12,097 nt of DNA from JBEKEX01 sp050013615 (GCA_050013615.1 JBEKEX010000062.1:1-12097); one strand, 5' to 3'. Counted from the stretch's first letter, positions 1 to 6,451 are shown. Made by a program: numbers and translations. Notes: a model not told the origin generated them from the sequence alone.

Positions 1-711
1 CGGCCTTATGTGTATGGCTCCGTTTTCCGTTTCGAGGGACAGGTCAGTGTGTTCGATTCCCGCGTTGGCCCCTGCTATCGATGCCTCTTCCCGGAGCCGC
101 CACCGCCAGGAAGTGTGCCTTCCTGCGCGGATGGGGGAGTCTTTGGTGTGCTGCCGGGGATCGTTGGTACCATCCAGGCGGCGGAAACGATCAAATTGAT
201 CCTGGGGATGAAAGAGTCGCTGGTCGGCCGCTTGCTGCTGATCGACGGGCAGGAAATGCGCTTCCAGGAAATCCACTTGAAGAAAGCACCTGATTGCAAA
301 CTATGCGGCCCGCACGCGGTGATCAAGGAACTCGTGGATTACGAACAATTTTGCGGCGTCCCTTATCGTGAGCACAAACCGGCGATGAAGTCGGATCATT
401 TGATCACCCCGGTGGCGCTGGCTGAAAAGCTAAAAACCGGCGAGGCGCTCCAATTGATCGATGTACGTGCGCCGGTCGAGCAGCAGATTTCCACGCTGCC
501 GGGGGCTGTGCTCATCCCCATAGACCAACTCGAACAGCACCTGGACCGGCTGGATCGGGAGAAACCGATCGTGTGCTATTGCCGGACGGGCGTGCGCTCA
601 GGTCGCGCCGTGCGACTGTTGATCGAAAATGGATTTCAGGATGTGTGCAGCCTGGAAGGTGGGATCAATGCCTGGGCGCAGCAGATCGACCCGGACATGT
701 TGCAATATTGA
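1..711 (+). CDS. moeB: MoeB/ThiF-type sulfur-carrier adenylyltransferase with C-terminal rhodanese domain (5' partial)
   Basis: The reading frame is open from base 1 and has no believable start inside the window, so the N-terminal ATP-binding Rossmann domain lies off the left edge; 236 residues are visible. What remains is the C-terminal part of the E1-like domain: the RPYVYGSVFRFEGQ segment, a CxxC pair (C25, C28) and a second pair (C99, C102) that together bind structural zinc, and C42 in an SCADGGVFGVLPG context matching the E1 catalytic cysteine. Residues about 134-230 form a rhodanese domain with active-site loop CRTGVRS (C194). Enzymes of this build (MoeZ, MOCS3/Uba4) adenylate the C-terminal Gly-Gly of ThiS/MoaD/CysO-like carriers and then load sulfur as a thiocarboxylate. 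The JAMM peptidase at 2552-2962 suggests a CysO-type cysteine route, although molybdopterin or thiamin synthesis or tRNA thiolation are also possible. The family call is firm; the carrier is inferred. Confidence 0.93.
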   Translation, partial: RPYVYGSVFRFEGQVSVFDSRVGPCYRCLFPEPPPPGSVPSCADGGVFGVLPGIVGTIQAAETIKLILGMKESLVGRLLLIDGQEMRFQEIHLKKAPDCKLCGPHAVIKELVDYEQFCGVPYREHKPAMKSDHLITPVALAEKLKTGEALQLIDVRAPVEQQISTLPGAVLIPIDQLEQHLDRLDREKPIVCYCRTGVRSGRAVRLLIENGFQDVCSLEGGINAWAQQIDPDMLQY

Positions 712-821
712 TCGTTCTTTTCGAGAATGGCTTTACGTTCAATATGGCGGGTGTTGTACAGTGCGAAAAGGCACTAGCGGTTTTCGATTACAATAATGAA
801 GCTATTGTCTCTTGACAGCGC

Positions 822-827
822 AAGGAG
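822..827 (+). promoter_or_regulatory. Shine-Dalgarno AAGGAG deciding the start at 833
   Basis: AAGGAG lies 5 bases before ATG 833. A longer in-frame version would begin at TTG 812, but that codon has no ribosome site and would place this Shine-Dalgarno inside the gene, so 833 is chosen. Confidence 0.85.
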
Positions 828-832
828 AATCC

Positions 833-1678
833 ATGAGCGATAAAGTTTTATTGGCCGTGATGGCCCATCCGGATGATGAGACCTTCGGTACGGGCGGGAC
901 GTTGGCATTGTATGCCAAGCGCGGCGTTAAAGTGTACCTGATCTGTGCCACACGCGGTGAAGTGGGCGATGTGGACGAGAACTTCATGAACGGGTTTCAT
1001 TCCGTTGCCGAGGTGCGGGAGAACGAGCTGCGCTGTGCGGCCGGCATTTTGGGTTTGACAGAAGTTTATTTCTTGGGATATCGCGATTCCGGCATGCCGG
1101 GCTCGATCGACAACAGCCATCCGCAGGCATTGGCCGCCCAGCCGGTAGAAAAGGTGGCGCGTGAGATCGCCCATTATATCCGCCAGCTCAAGCCCCAGGT
1201 GGTCGTTACCTTCGACCCCATTGGCGGGTATCGCCATCCCGACCACATTGCGGTGCACAAGGCGACTGTGCTGGCTTGTAACATTTCCTCTAACCCGGCC
1301 ATGGTGGATGACGGCTTACCGCCTTACCAACCTGAAAAGCTGTACTTCAATACGTTCCCAAGAAAGTTCATGCGGCTTGCCCTGAGCATCAGCCGTTTGT
1401 TCGGGAACGATCCGCACCATTTTGGGCGTAACAAAGATATCGATTTGGCTTCGATTGCTGAAGTCGATTTTCCCATCGATGCCCGTGTCGATTACCGGCC
1501 GGTGTCGCAGATACGCGACCAGGCAGCGGCTTGCCACGCCAGCCAGGGTGGCGGATCCATGAACACCGGCCTGATGGGCTGGTGGCGGCGCATGTTTGCG
1601 GCTGAGGAGACCTTCATGCGCGGCTATCCGGTGGTCAAGAACCATCACGTCGAGCATGATCTCTTCGAGGGGTTATAG
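833..1678 (+). CDS. PIG-L/LmbE family zinc-dependent deacetylase
   Basis: This 281-residue protein has the signatures of the GlcNAc-PI de-N-acetylase (PIG-L/LmbE) superfamily: the metal and catalytic motif AHPDDE at residues 11-16 right after the first beta strand, and the second metal motif HPDH at 135-138 (GGYRHPDHIAVH). Its length is normal for the family, and the ETFMRGYP ending near residues 259-266 is also typical. Members remove N-acetyl groups from glucosamine conjugates (MshB and BshB in low-molecular-weight thiol synthesis) or cleave amides of such conjugates (Mca). No signal peptide is seen, so it is probably cytosolic. The substrate cannot be read from sequence. Proximity to sulfur-transfer genes makes a thiol-related substrate conceivable, but that is inference. 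It follows the moeB-like gene after 121 bases, so it may have its own promoter. Confidence 0.92.
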   Translation: MSDKVLLAVMAHPDDETFGTGGTLALYAKRGVKVYLICATRGEVGDVDENFMNGFHSVAEVRENELRCAAGILGLTEVYFLGYRDSGMPGSIDNSHPQALAAQPVEKVAREIAHYIRQLKPQVVVTFDPIGGYRHPDHIAVHKATVLACNISSNPAMVDDGLPPYQPEKLYFNTFPRKFMRLALSISRLFGNDPHHFGRNKDIDLASIAEVDFPIDARVDYRPVSQIRDQAAACHASQGGGSMNTGLMGWWRRMFAAEETFMRGYPVVKNHHVEHDLFEGL

Positions 1679-1692
1679 ATCGAGAAAGTAGC

Positions 1693-1722
1693 TAGGCAAA
1701 TCGAATAAATCCAGATTACAAT
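1693..1722 (+). promoter_or_regulatory. possible promoter giving a nearly leaderless transcript
   Basis: A -10-like TACAAT (1717-1722) ends only 6 bases before ATG 1729. A weak -35-like TAGGCA (1693-1698) lies 18 bases upstream of it. No Shine-Dalgarno precedes the ATG. If the box is real, transcription would begin at or very near the start codon. The match is imperfect, so this is tentative. Confidence 0.3.
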
Positions 1723-1728
1723 CGTGGC

Positions 1729-2544
1729 ATGGAAGAGCATCGGCATTTGCCCGAAGTGAGCAGGCTGAGCGTGGTGGCCGCGTGCATCATGCTGGCCTAT
1801 TCGCTCATCCCTTTTGTGCGCGTGCCGCAAAACCAGTTCAGTTATCAATTACCCGGCATCCTGTTGGAATTTAATCTGAGCTATGCCACACTGGTTTCGT
1901 TCCTGGTGGCGGCCATGGCCGCCGCCGGAACGGATTGGCTGGTGCGGGCTCATCCACACTTGGGCAGCCAGCGGACGTTGGTGCATTGGTTCACGCCCGC
2001 TCTCACGGCCTGGGCATTGAGTGTGCCGCTCGGTACGCTGCAGATGGGTCTGGGCTGGTGGGCGGTCTTCGCTTTTGGCAGCTTGCTGCTGGTAATGGTG
2101 TTGATCGCCGAATATATTGCAGTGGATGCTTTCGACATCCGCTATGCGCTGGCTTCAGTGGGATTAACGGCGGTTACACTGGCGTTATACCTGATCCTGG
2201 CCATCGCCGTGCGCGCCGCCGGCCTGCGGCTTTACGTGATCTTGCTGACGCTGGCTCCCACGGTTGGCTTGCTCTCATTAAGGACGCTGCATCTGCGGTT
2301 GGGAGGAAAGTGGTACATCGAGTGGGCCATTGGCATTGGCCTGGTCGTTGCCCAGTTGGCCGTGGGATTGCATTATTGGCCGCTAACGCCGTTGAAATAT
2401 GGGCTGTTCGTGACCGGCGCGGCTTATGGCTTGACCAGCCTGGCGGGGGCAATCGAAGAAAAACAGATTGGCCGTTCCCTTTGGTTTGAACCCGTGACAA
2501 TGACGGCCGTTTTTTGGTTGTTGGCGCTGCTGATGCGAGGTTAG
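1729..2544 (+). CDS. multi-pass membrane protein of unknown function
   Basis: I do not recognise this 271-residue protein. It is very hydrophobic, with about nine likely membrane helices near residues 12-30, 50-68, 85-105, 109-130, 138-162, 167-185, 196-215, 223-241 and 253-270, joined by short loops. The longest soluble stretch is the loop around 31-48. There is no signal peptide, no charged catalytic motif and no nucleotide-binding motif. ATG 1729 has no good ribosome site, only an AT-rich box just upstream, and the next in-frame ATG (residue 21) would cut the first helix. It ends 7 bases before the JAMM peptidase gene, so the two are probably co-transcribed. Codon use and GC content match its neighbours, so it looks native. 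A transport or membrane-organising role would be a guess. Confidence 0.8.
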   Translation: MEEHRHLPEVSRLSVVAACIMLAYSLIPFVRVPQNQFSYQLPGILLEFNLSYATLVSFLVAAMAAAGTDWLVRAHPHLGSQRTLVHWFTPALTAWALSVPLGTLQMGLGWWAVFAFGSLLLVMVLIAEYIAVDAFDIRYALASVGLTAVTLALYLILAIAVRAAGLRLYVILLTLAPTVGLLSLRTLHLRLGGKWYIEWAIGIGLVVAQLAVGLHYWPLTPLKYGLFVTGAAYGLTSLAGAIEEKQIGRSLWFEPVTMTAVFWLLALLMRG

Positions 2545-2551
2545 CTGTCCC

Positions 2552-2962
2552 ATGTCTACCCTGACATTGGATCGGGTGCATTATCAAACCATGCTGGAGC
2601 ACGTGCTCCAGTGTTTGCCAGAGGAAGCCTGTGGGCTGGTAGGGGGAACAGGCAGCCAGGCACGGATCGTATTTCCGATTATGAACCAGCTACATAGCCG
2701 GGAGCGGTTCGAAATGGAACCCCGGGAACAGATCAAAGCTTTAGGTTGGTTGGAAGAGCATGGATTGGAAGTGGTGGCGATTTTCCACTCCCATCCTCGC
2801 GGCCCACAGACCCCGTCACCGACGGATATCGATAATTTCAATTATCCCCCCGCGGTCACGCTCATTTGGGCGCCCAAGGAAACGGAATGGCAGGTGCAAG
2901 GCTTTTCGATCATTGAGAAACAGGCATCGCCACTACAGTTGATTTGGCAGAGTTATGAGTAA
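2552..2962 (+). CDS. JAMM/MPN (Mov34) family metallopeptidase, Mec-like
   Basis: The 136-residue protein is a stand-alone bacterial JAMM domain of normal length. The motif is complete: upstream glutamate E25 in PEEACGL, then H79-S-H81 followed by seven residues, S89, two residues and D92. These provide the zinc ligands and catalytic acid. Family members cleave after Gly-Gly of ubiquitin-like proteins. The closest bacterial archetype is Mec (mycobacterial CysO-cysteine peptidase), which releases cysteine from the CysO carrier. The E1-like/rhodanese gene ending at 711 would supply the activation step, and the cysM and cysO homologues could lie left of the window. It begins 7 bases after the stop of the membrane-protein gene; a GAGG at 2537-2540 is a distant, weak ribosome site, so translation may be coupled. 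The family is certain; the CysO link is inferred. Confidence 0.9.
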   Translation: MSTLTLDRVHYQTMLEHVLQCLPEEACGLVGGTGSQARIVFPIMNQLHSRERFEMEPREQIKALGWLEEHGLEVVAIFHSHPRGPQTPSPTDIDNFNYPPAVTLIWAPKETEWQVQGFSIIEKQASPLQLIWQSYE

Positions 2963-3009
2963 CCGTGATATGATTCCAGGGTTATTACACATGAAGACAG
3001 GTATAGGCA

Positions 3010-3678
3010 ATGGTGATTAACATCGTTTCTGCATTGATCTTGGCTTACCTCGTGGGATCGATTCCCTCGGGCTTGATTGTCGTTCGGATAGCTAACGGCA
3101 AGGATGTTCGTCAGGTTGGCAGCGGTCGAACCGGCGGGACGAACGCCATGCGGGCTGCGGGCTGGCTTGCCGGCGCCCTCACGGGATTGTTGGATGTTCT
3201 TAAGGGTGTGGCAAGCGGCTGGCTGGCCGGTAGCTTGGTGCCGGGCACTGAGTGGATCAAAGTGGCGGCTGCGTTGCTTGCAGTGTTGGGCCATAACTAT
3301 TCCCTGTTCTTGGCGAAGAAAAATGCTGACGGGCGCTGGCGCTTGCAGGGCGGTGCCGGGGGAGCTACTGCCTTGGGGGGTGCCATTGCGCTCTGGGCAC
3401 CGAGTTGGCATTATCTGCTGCCCCTGGGAGTGTTGATCTACCTGTTCATTGGTTATGCTTCGCTAACCACCATCAGCATGGGCTTTTTCTCCATTGTGAT
3501 CTTTGGTTACCGTTGGCTTTCAGGGCAGGGTAATTGGATCGATATCGCCTATGGGGTCTTTGTATTGGGCGTGGTATTGTGGGCCTTACGTCCGAATCTG
3601 GAACGGCTGCGGCAGGGCACCGAACGGGTTGTTGGCCTGCGGGCTTATTTCAAGAAACGTTTCAATTCTGGCTCTTAG
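3010..3678 (+). CDS. plsY: glycerol-3-phosphate acyltransferase PlsY, divergent
   Basis: This 222-residue integral membrane protein matches the PlsY family, which makes lysophosphatidate from acyl-phosphate and glycerol-3-phosphate at the inner membrane. Visible signatures are GSIPSG (residues 16-21), GSGRTGGTN (38-46, usually GSGNxGATN), GHNYSLFL (94-101), a Gly-rich GGAGGAT (114-120, usually GGKGVAT) and NLERLRQGTE (196-205, the family's C-terminal motif). Five or so membrane helices alternate with these cytosolic motifs. Oddities: the lysine of GGKG is alanine; about ten extra residues (KKNADGRWRL) precede the Gly loop; and the histidine that normally precedes the Asn of the C-terminal motif (HRxN) is leucine (L193). 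The enzyme may still be active or may be a changed paralogue. The gene starts at ATG 3010; another ATG at 2991 is out of frame and stops quickly. The terminator at 3705-3726 follows. Confidence 0.85.
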   Translation: MVINIVSALILAYLVGSIPSGLIVVRIANGKDVRQVGSGRTGGTNAMRAAGWLAGALTGLLDVLKGVASGWLAGSLVPGTEWIKVAAALLAVLGHNYSLFLAKKNADGRWRLQGGAGGATALGGAIALWAPSWHYLLPLGVLIYLFIGYASLTTISMGFFSIVIFGYRWLSGQGNWIDIAYGVFVLGVVLWALRPNLERLRQGTERVVGLRAYFKKRFNSGS

Positions 3679-3704
3679 GGAGACGCAATCATATAGAAAA
3701 CAAG

Positions 3705-3741
3705 CCGGGCGCTTCGAGGCGCCCGGTTATTTATTCTTTTT
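3705..3741. terminator. bidirectional hairpin terminator between plsY and the hydrolase gene
   Basis: CCGGGCGC (3705-3712) pairs perfectly with GCGCCCGG (3719-3726) around a 6-base loop. On the + strand it is followed by a T-rich run at 3727-3741, which suits plsY. On the - strand it begins directly after the stop codon of the hydrolase gene (3731-3733) and is followed by CTTGTTTTC, so it can serve both convergent genes. The + strand T run overlaps the last codons of the hydrolase. Confidence 0.85.
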
Positions 3742-4591
3742 CGATCTCCGGCTTTTCCGCCTTTTCTGCCATCATTTGCCGATAAAGAAAGCGCACGTTA
3801 CGCCTGTGCAGTTCTTCAGCCAGGCCGCCTAGATAAACCCGACTCTTACCGCAGGATTCGATAGTGATCGTTTCCAGTAGTTCCTGCGCGTTCTTGCGAT
3901 GGGAAGCCGTCCGCACGGCTTTTTTCAATGCGGCCAGATAGGCAATATTCTCCTTGACAGCTTCGTCGATCTCTCCACGCAGGATGATATCCCCGTGGCC
4001 CTGGATGATGTTTTCCAGGCTCATCTTGCCGATCTTTTTGGTGGTGGCAGCCAATTCGTCGAGATCGCCGAAGACGATGTAGGGCAGCGGCATGAATGCA
4101 TCACCGGCGAACAGCACCCGGTCTTCTTCGACCAACACTGAAATGCCGTCTTCGCTTTGCCCGGGCGTGGGCATGAGAATCAGGTTTTTCTTCCCGACCC
4201 GCAACGAAAGCGTGCCGGAATCGAAAGTCATGTGGGGAGGGATGAGCTTGATGGGCTTGAAGACGGGATTCTGGTGGCGTGCCGCTTCCAGCGCCGCTGG
4301 TCCTTTTTCGACCATGGCTTTGCGGCACAAAGCGTGAGCGATCACGGTGGCGCCGGGAAAAAAATCATTCCCCCAGCAATGATCGGCTTGAGAATGGGTG
4401 TTGATCACGTATCGGACGGGGACTTTCAACTGATCTTCGATAAAGCTGCGCATGGCCAATGTCTCTTCGGGCATGGCCAATGTATCGATGACGACTGCCC
4501 ACTGCGGCCCGGTGACGGCACCGGCGGTCACCTGTGCGTAGATCTCGCTTTGAAACCAATAGACATTTTCTGAAACGCGTTCGCGCTGCAT
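3731..4591 (-). CDS. metallo-beta-lactamase-fold hydrolase with degenerate Zn1 site
   Basis: The 286-residue protein has the MBL fold order: an N-terminal strand region, THSQADH (H66, Q68, D70, H71), TPGQSEDG (Q145), LFAGDAF (D164) and IIQGHGD (H199). The classic motif is HxHxDH, followed by a histidine in TPGH, then D and H. Here the second histidine (position 68) and the TPGH histidine (145) are both glutamine, and both codons read CAA. The Zn1 ligands are thus mostly lost, whereas the Zn2 set D70, H71, D164 and H199 is complete. The C-terminal part (about 205-286) is helical and charged, ending in a Glu/Lys-rich tail. No signal peptide is evident. Family members hydrolyse thioesters, lactams, phosphoesters or other bonds, and the substrate here is unknown. 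An AGAAGG ribosome site lies 5 bases before the ATG. The gene is divergent from the UPF0104 gene and convergent with plsY. Confidence 0.88.
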   Translation of the reverse strand: MQRERVSENVYWFQSEIYAQVTAGAVTGPQWAVVIDTLAMPEETLAMRSFIEDQLKVPVRYVINTHSQADHCWGNDFFPGATVIAHALCRKAMVEKGPAALEAARHQNPVFKPIKLIPPHMTFDSGTLSLRVGKKNLILMPTPGQSEDGISVLVEEDRVLFAGDAFMPLPYIVFGDLDELAATTKKIGKMSLENIIQGHGDIILRGEIDEAVKENIAYLAALKKAVRTASHRKNAQELLETITIESCGKSRVYLGGLAEELHRRNVRFLYRQMMAEKAEKPEIEKE

Positions 4592-4596
4592 TTATA

Positions 4597-4602
4597 CCTT
4601 CT
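4597..4602 (-). promoter_or_regulatory. Shine-Dalgarno AGAAGG of the hydrolase gene
   Basis: On the - strand AGAAGG is followed by 5 bases and then ATG at 4591. This supports the chosen start. Confidence 0.7.
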
Positions 4603-4653
4603 ATACGAGTAATATGATGCTTTCCGCCACCTGCCGGGGAAATTTCATACTGT

Positions 4654-4682
4654 AGAATAGCATAAATGGAAGAAAAAGTCAA
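4654..4682 (-). promoter_or_regulatory. sigma-70-like promoter of the hydrolase gene
   Basis: On the - strand TTGACT (4682-4677) and TATTCT (4659-4654) are separated by exactly 17 bases. TGC directly before the -10 box forms an extended -10. Predicted transcription start is near 4647, giving a leader of roughly 55 bases. This is the best-looking promoter in the window. Confidence 0.6.
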
Positions 4683-4719
4683 AAAAAGACCCATTTTGAG
4701 GGTGAAACAATTTCTATCA

Positions 4720-4743
4720 GCCAAAGTTTGTTAAAACTTTGGC
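4720..4743. promoter_or_regulatory. 24-bp perfect palindrome, candidate operator in a divergent promoter region
   Basis: GCCAAAGTTT (4720-4729) and AAACTTTGGC (4734-4743) are perfect inverted copies separated by GTTA. The site lies between the - strand promoter at 4654-4682 and the + strand -10 box at 4781-4786, about 37 bases from each. No T run follows on either strand and it is far from any gene end, so a dimeric regulator site is more likely than a terminator. Confidence 0.55.
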
Positions 4744-4780
4744 ATTACAGGACTGTTAATTCGTTCTGCTTGCATTAATG

Positions 4781-4786
4781 TATAAT
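4781..4786 (+). promoter_or_regulatory. consensus -10 box TATAAT next to the start codon
   Basis: A perfect TATAAT ends 8 bases before ATG 4795, so transcription would begin at about 4793, essentially at the start codon. No Shine-Dalgarno is present and no clear -35 is seen at the usual distance. The arrangement suggests a leaderless mRNA. Confidence 0.5.
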
Positions 4787-4794
4787 GGGGTGAC

Positions 4795-5802
4795 ATGAAT
4801 GCTCAAGCTAACACTCCTCCGCAAACACGCCTGGGTTTTCGGCGCATCATTCCGGGTCTGATTCTGGGGTTTATGGTGGTGATAGGCCTGGCATTACTGG
4901 CTGACCTGCGCATGGTCAGCCTTACCATGCTCAATTTTTCCTGGTGGATTTTCCCCCTGGCGCTCCTGTGTGCAACGTTTAGTTTCTTCATCCGCTTTTT
5001 GAGATGGCACTATTATCTTCATCAAATCGGTGTGACCAAGATACGCTGGCCTCTCAGCTTGCGCCTCTTCATGGCCGGCTTTCCACTGGCAGTTACCCCG
5101 GTCAACGTGGGCGAGTTGATGAAAGGGGTGTGGCTCAACCAGAAGTCCGGCATGCCGGTCGGACGCGGCATTGCAGTCGTGGTCGCCGAGCGCATCACGG
5201 ATGGTATTGCCATCTTGTTCTTGTCGTTGGTGGGGGTAGCGCTGTATCCACAGTTCTGGCCGGCTTTTGCGGCCATCCTCACCCTGGTTTTGGGGCTGGT
5301 GGTATTACTGCAAATCCGACCGGCAGCATTGGCCGTCCTCTCCTGGGTCGAGAAATTCCCTTCCATGCAAGACTTCGTCAACGGCTTGCGCGAGTTCTAC
5401 GAGGGCAGCTATTCGTTGCTGCTCCCCGGGCCGTTGTTAGCGGCGGTTGGACTGGGGTTGCTGGCGTGGGGCGGAGTGGGCATGGCCTTTTATATGATTT
5501 TGTTCGGTCTCGGTTTTTCTCCGACCCTGTCTTTGGCGGCATTTGCCATTTTTCTGGCGTCGTTGGCGACGATGATCGGCGCAGCAACCACGCTGCCAGG
5601 CGGCCTGGGCGCCGAGGAAGCCAGTCTGGCAGGCCTGTTATGTATCTCGATCGGAGCGTCGCCGGCGATGGCTGCCGCTGCCACGCTGCTCTTCCGCCTG
5701 GTGACGCTTTGGTACAGCGTGGGGCTGGGCATCCTGGTATGGACCATGTCTAAAGATTTGCTTGGATTACAGGTAGAACATGAAATCATCGTTGCGGGTT
5801 GA
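4795..5802 (+). CDS. UPF0104 / lysylphosphatidylglycerol synthase TM-region family membrane protein (flippase-like)
   Basis: The 335-residue protein has about eight membrane helices (near 18-38, 48-68, 85-105, 122-150, 155-173, 207-235, 240-262 and 285-325) and the conserved positions of the UPF0104/LPG_synthase_TM family (AglD- and MprF N-terminal-like): FFIRFLRW early on (residues 64-71), TPVNVGELMKG (101-111), ERITD (132-136), PGGLGAEEASLAGLL (268-282) and LFRLVTLWYSVGLG (299-312). In MprF this region moves aminoacyl-lipid across the membrane; stand-alone members are thought to handle lipids or lipid-linked sugars, and the soluble synthase domain is absent here. No Shine-Dalgarno precedes ATG 4795; a TATAAT sits just upstream. 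Its last 23 bases overlap the PHP gene, so the two are translationally linked and may form a functional pair. The transported substrate is unknown. Confidence 0.88.
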   Translation: MNAQANTPPQTRLGFRRIIPGLILGFMVVIGLALLADLRMVSLTMLNFSWWIFPLALLCATFSFFIRFLRWHYYLHQIGVTKIRWPLSLRLFMAGFPLAVTPVNVGELMKGVWLNQKSGMPVGRGIAVVVAERITDGIAILFLSLVGVALYPQFWPAFAAILTLVLGLVVLLQIRPAALAVLSWVEKFPSMQDFVNGLREFYEGSYSLLLPGPLLAAVGLGLLAWGGVGMAFYMILFGLGFSPTLSLAAFAIFLASLATMIGAATTLPGGLGAEEASLAGLLCISIGASPAMAAAATLLFRLVTLWYSVGLGILVWTMSKDLLGLQVEHEIIVAG

Positions 5803-6451
5803 CTTCCATTGCCATTCCCAATTTTCCTCTGACAGCCTCAATAAAATTCCCGATCTCTTGAAAACCGCCCATAAAAAGGGCGTCGACCGGCTGGTGATCA
5901 CCGATCACAACACCATCCGCGGCGCACTGGAAGCCAAGGCGCTGGACCCCGAGCTGGTGATCGTGGGCGAGGAGATCAAAACCACCAAGGGCGAATTGCT
6001 GGCTTCATTTGTGACCGAAGAAGTCCCCTACGGGCTGGAACCGATGGACGCCATCGACCGCCTACACAAGCAGGGCGCTTTCATCAGTGTGTCACATCCC
6101 TTCGATTTGCAACGTTCCGGCTGGCCGATAACCGATTTGATGTTCATTTTGCCCCTGGTGGATGCCATCGAAGTGTTCAACTCGCGCTGCATCAACCCGG
6201 CCCTCAACGATCAGGCGCTTCAATTGGCGCAGGAGCAGCACGTTGCCGGCACAGTTGGCTCTGATTCGCACACCTTGTTTGAAGTAGGACGTTCGACGCT
6301 GGAAGTACCCTATTTCGAGACCGCCGTGGAGTTGCGCAGCGTGATCCGCCAGGGTATCCCGCATACCCGGCTTTCATCGCCGTTCGTCCATTTGGCCTCG
6401 CGCTGGGCTTATATCGTTAACCGCATGACCCTACCGCGCAGCGCCGCATAG
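5780..6451 (+). CDS. PHP-domain metal-dependent phosphoesterase
   Basis: This 223-residue protein is a compact PHP domain with the metal-ligand motifs in order: DFHCHS (H10, H12), TDHNT (D42, H43), GEE (E64, E65), SHPFD (H106), EVFNSR (E131) and GSDSH (D162, H164). Such proteins bind two or three divalent metals and hydrolyse phosphomonoesters or phosphodiesters; relatives include the 3',5'-nucleoside bisphosphatase group and histidinol phosphatases. It lacks the polymerase domain of PolIII/PolX. No signal peptide is seen. ATG 5780 lies within the end of the UPF0104 gene (23-base overlap, different frame), with AGGTAGA just upstream as a weak ribosome site. It could act on a product linked to the membrane partner, but that is inference. 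A 68-base gap separates it from the tRNA. Confidence 0.9.
   Translation: MKSSLRVDFHCHSQFSSDSLNKIPDLLKTAHKKGVDRLVITDHNTIRGALEAKALDPELVIVGEEIKTTKGELLASFVTEEVPYGLEPMDAIDRLHKQGAFISVSHPFDLQRSGWPITDLMFILPLVDAIEVFNSRCINPALNDQALQLAQEQHVAGTVGSDSHTLFEVGRSTLEVPYFETAVELRSVIRQGIPHTRLSSPFVHLASRWAYIVNRMTLPRSAA

Noticed and set aside
760..775. Small hairpin AGTGC-GAAAAG-GCACT followed later by TTTT, between the moeB-like and PIG-L genes.
   Set aside because: The stem is only 5 bp and the T run does not follow directly, so it is too weak to call a terminator.
789..794. TACAAT as a -10 box for the PIG-L gene.
   Set aside because: No -35-like hexamer is found at 16-18 bases; the AT-rich spot alone is not enough.
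812..832. TTG start extending the PIG-L protein by seven residues.
   Set aside because: The strong AAGGAG at 822-827 points to ATG 833, and the extra residues do not belong to the family.
2991..3020. ATG 2991 as an earlier start for plsY.
   Set aside because: It is out of frame and reaches a stop after nine codons.
4157..4573. A 138-codon open frame on the + strand opposite the hydrolase gene.
   Set aside because: It is antisense to a gene with clear MBL motifs and has no recognisable family signature or ribosome site.
5004..5753. A 249-codon frame overlapping the UPF0104 gene.
   Set aside because: It is an out-of-frame shadow in GC-rich sequence, full of Arg, Gly and His with no membrane or domain pattern.
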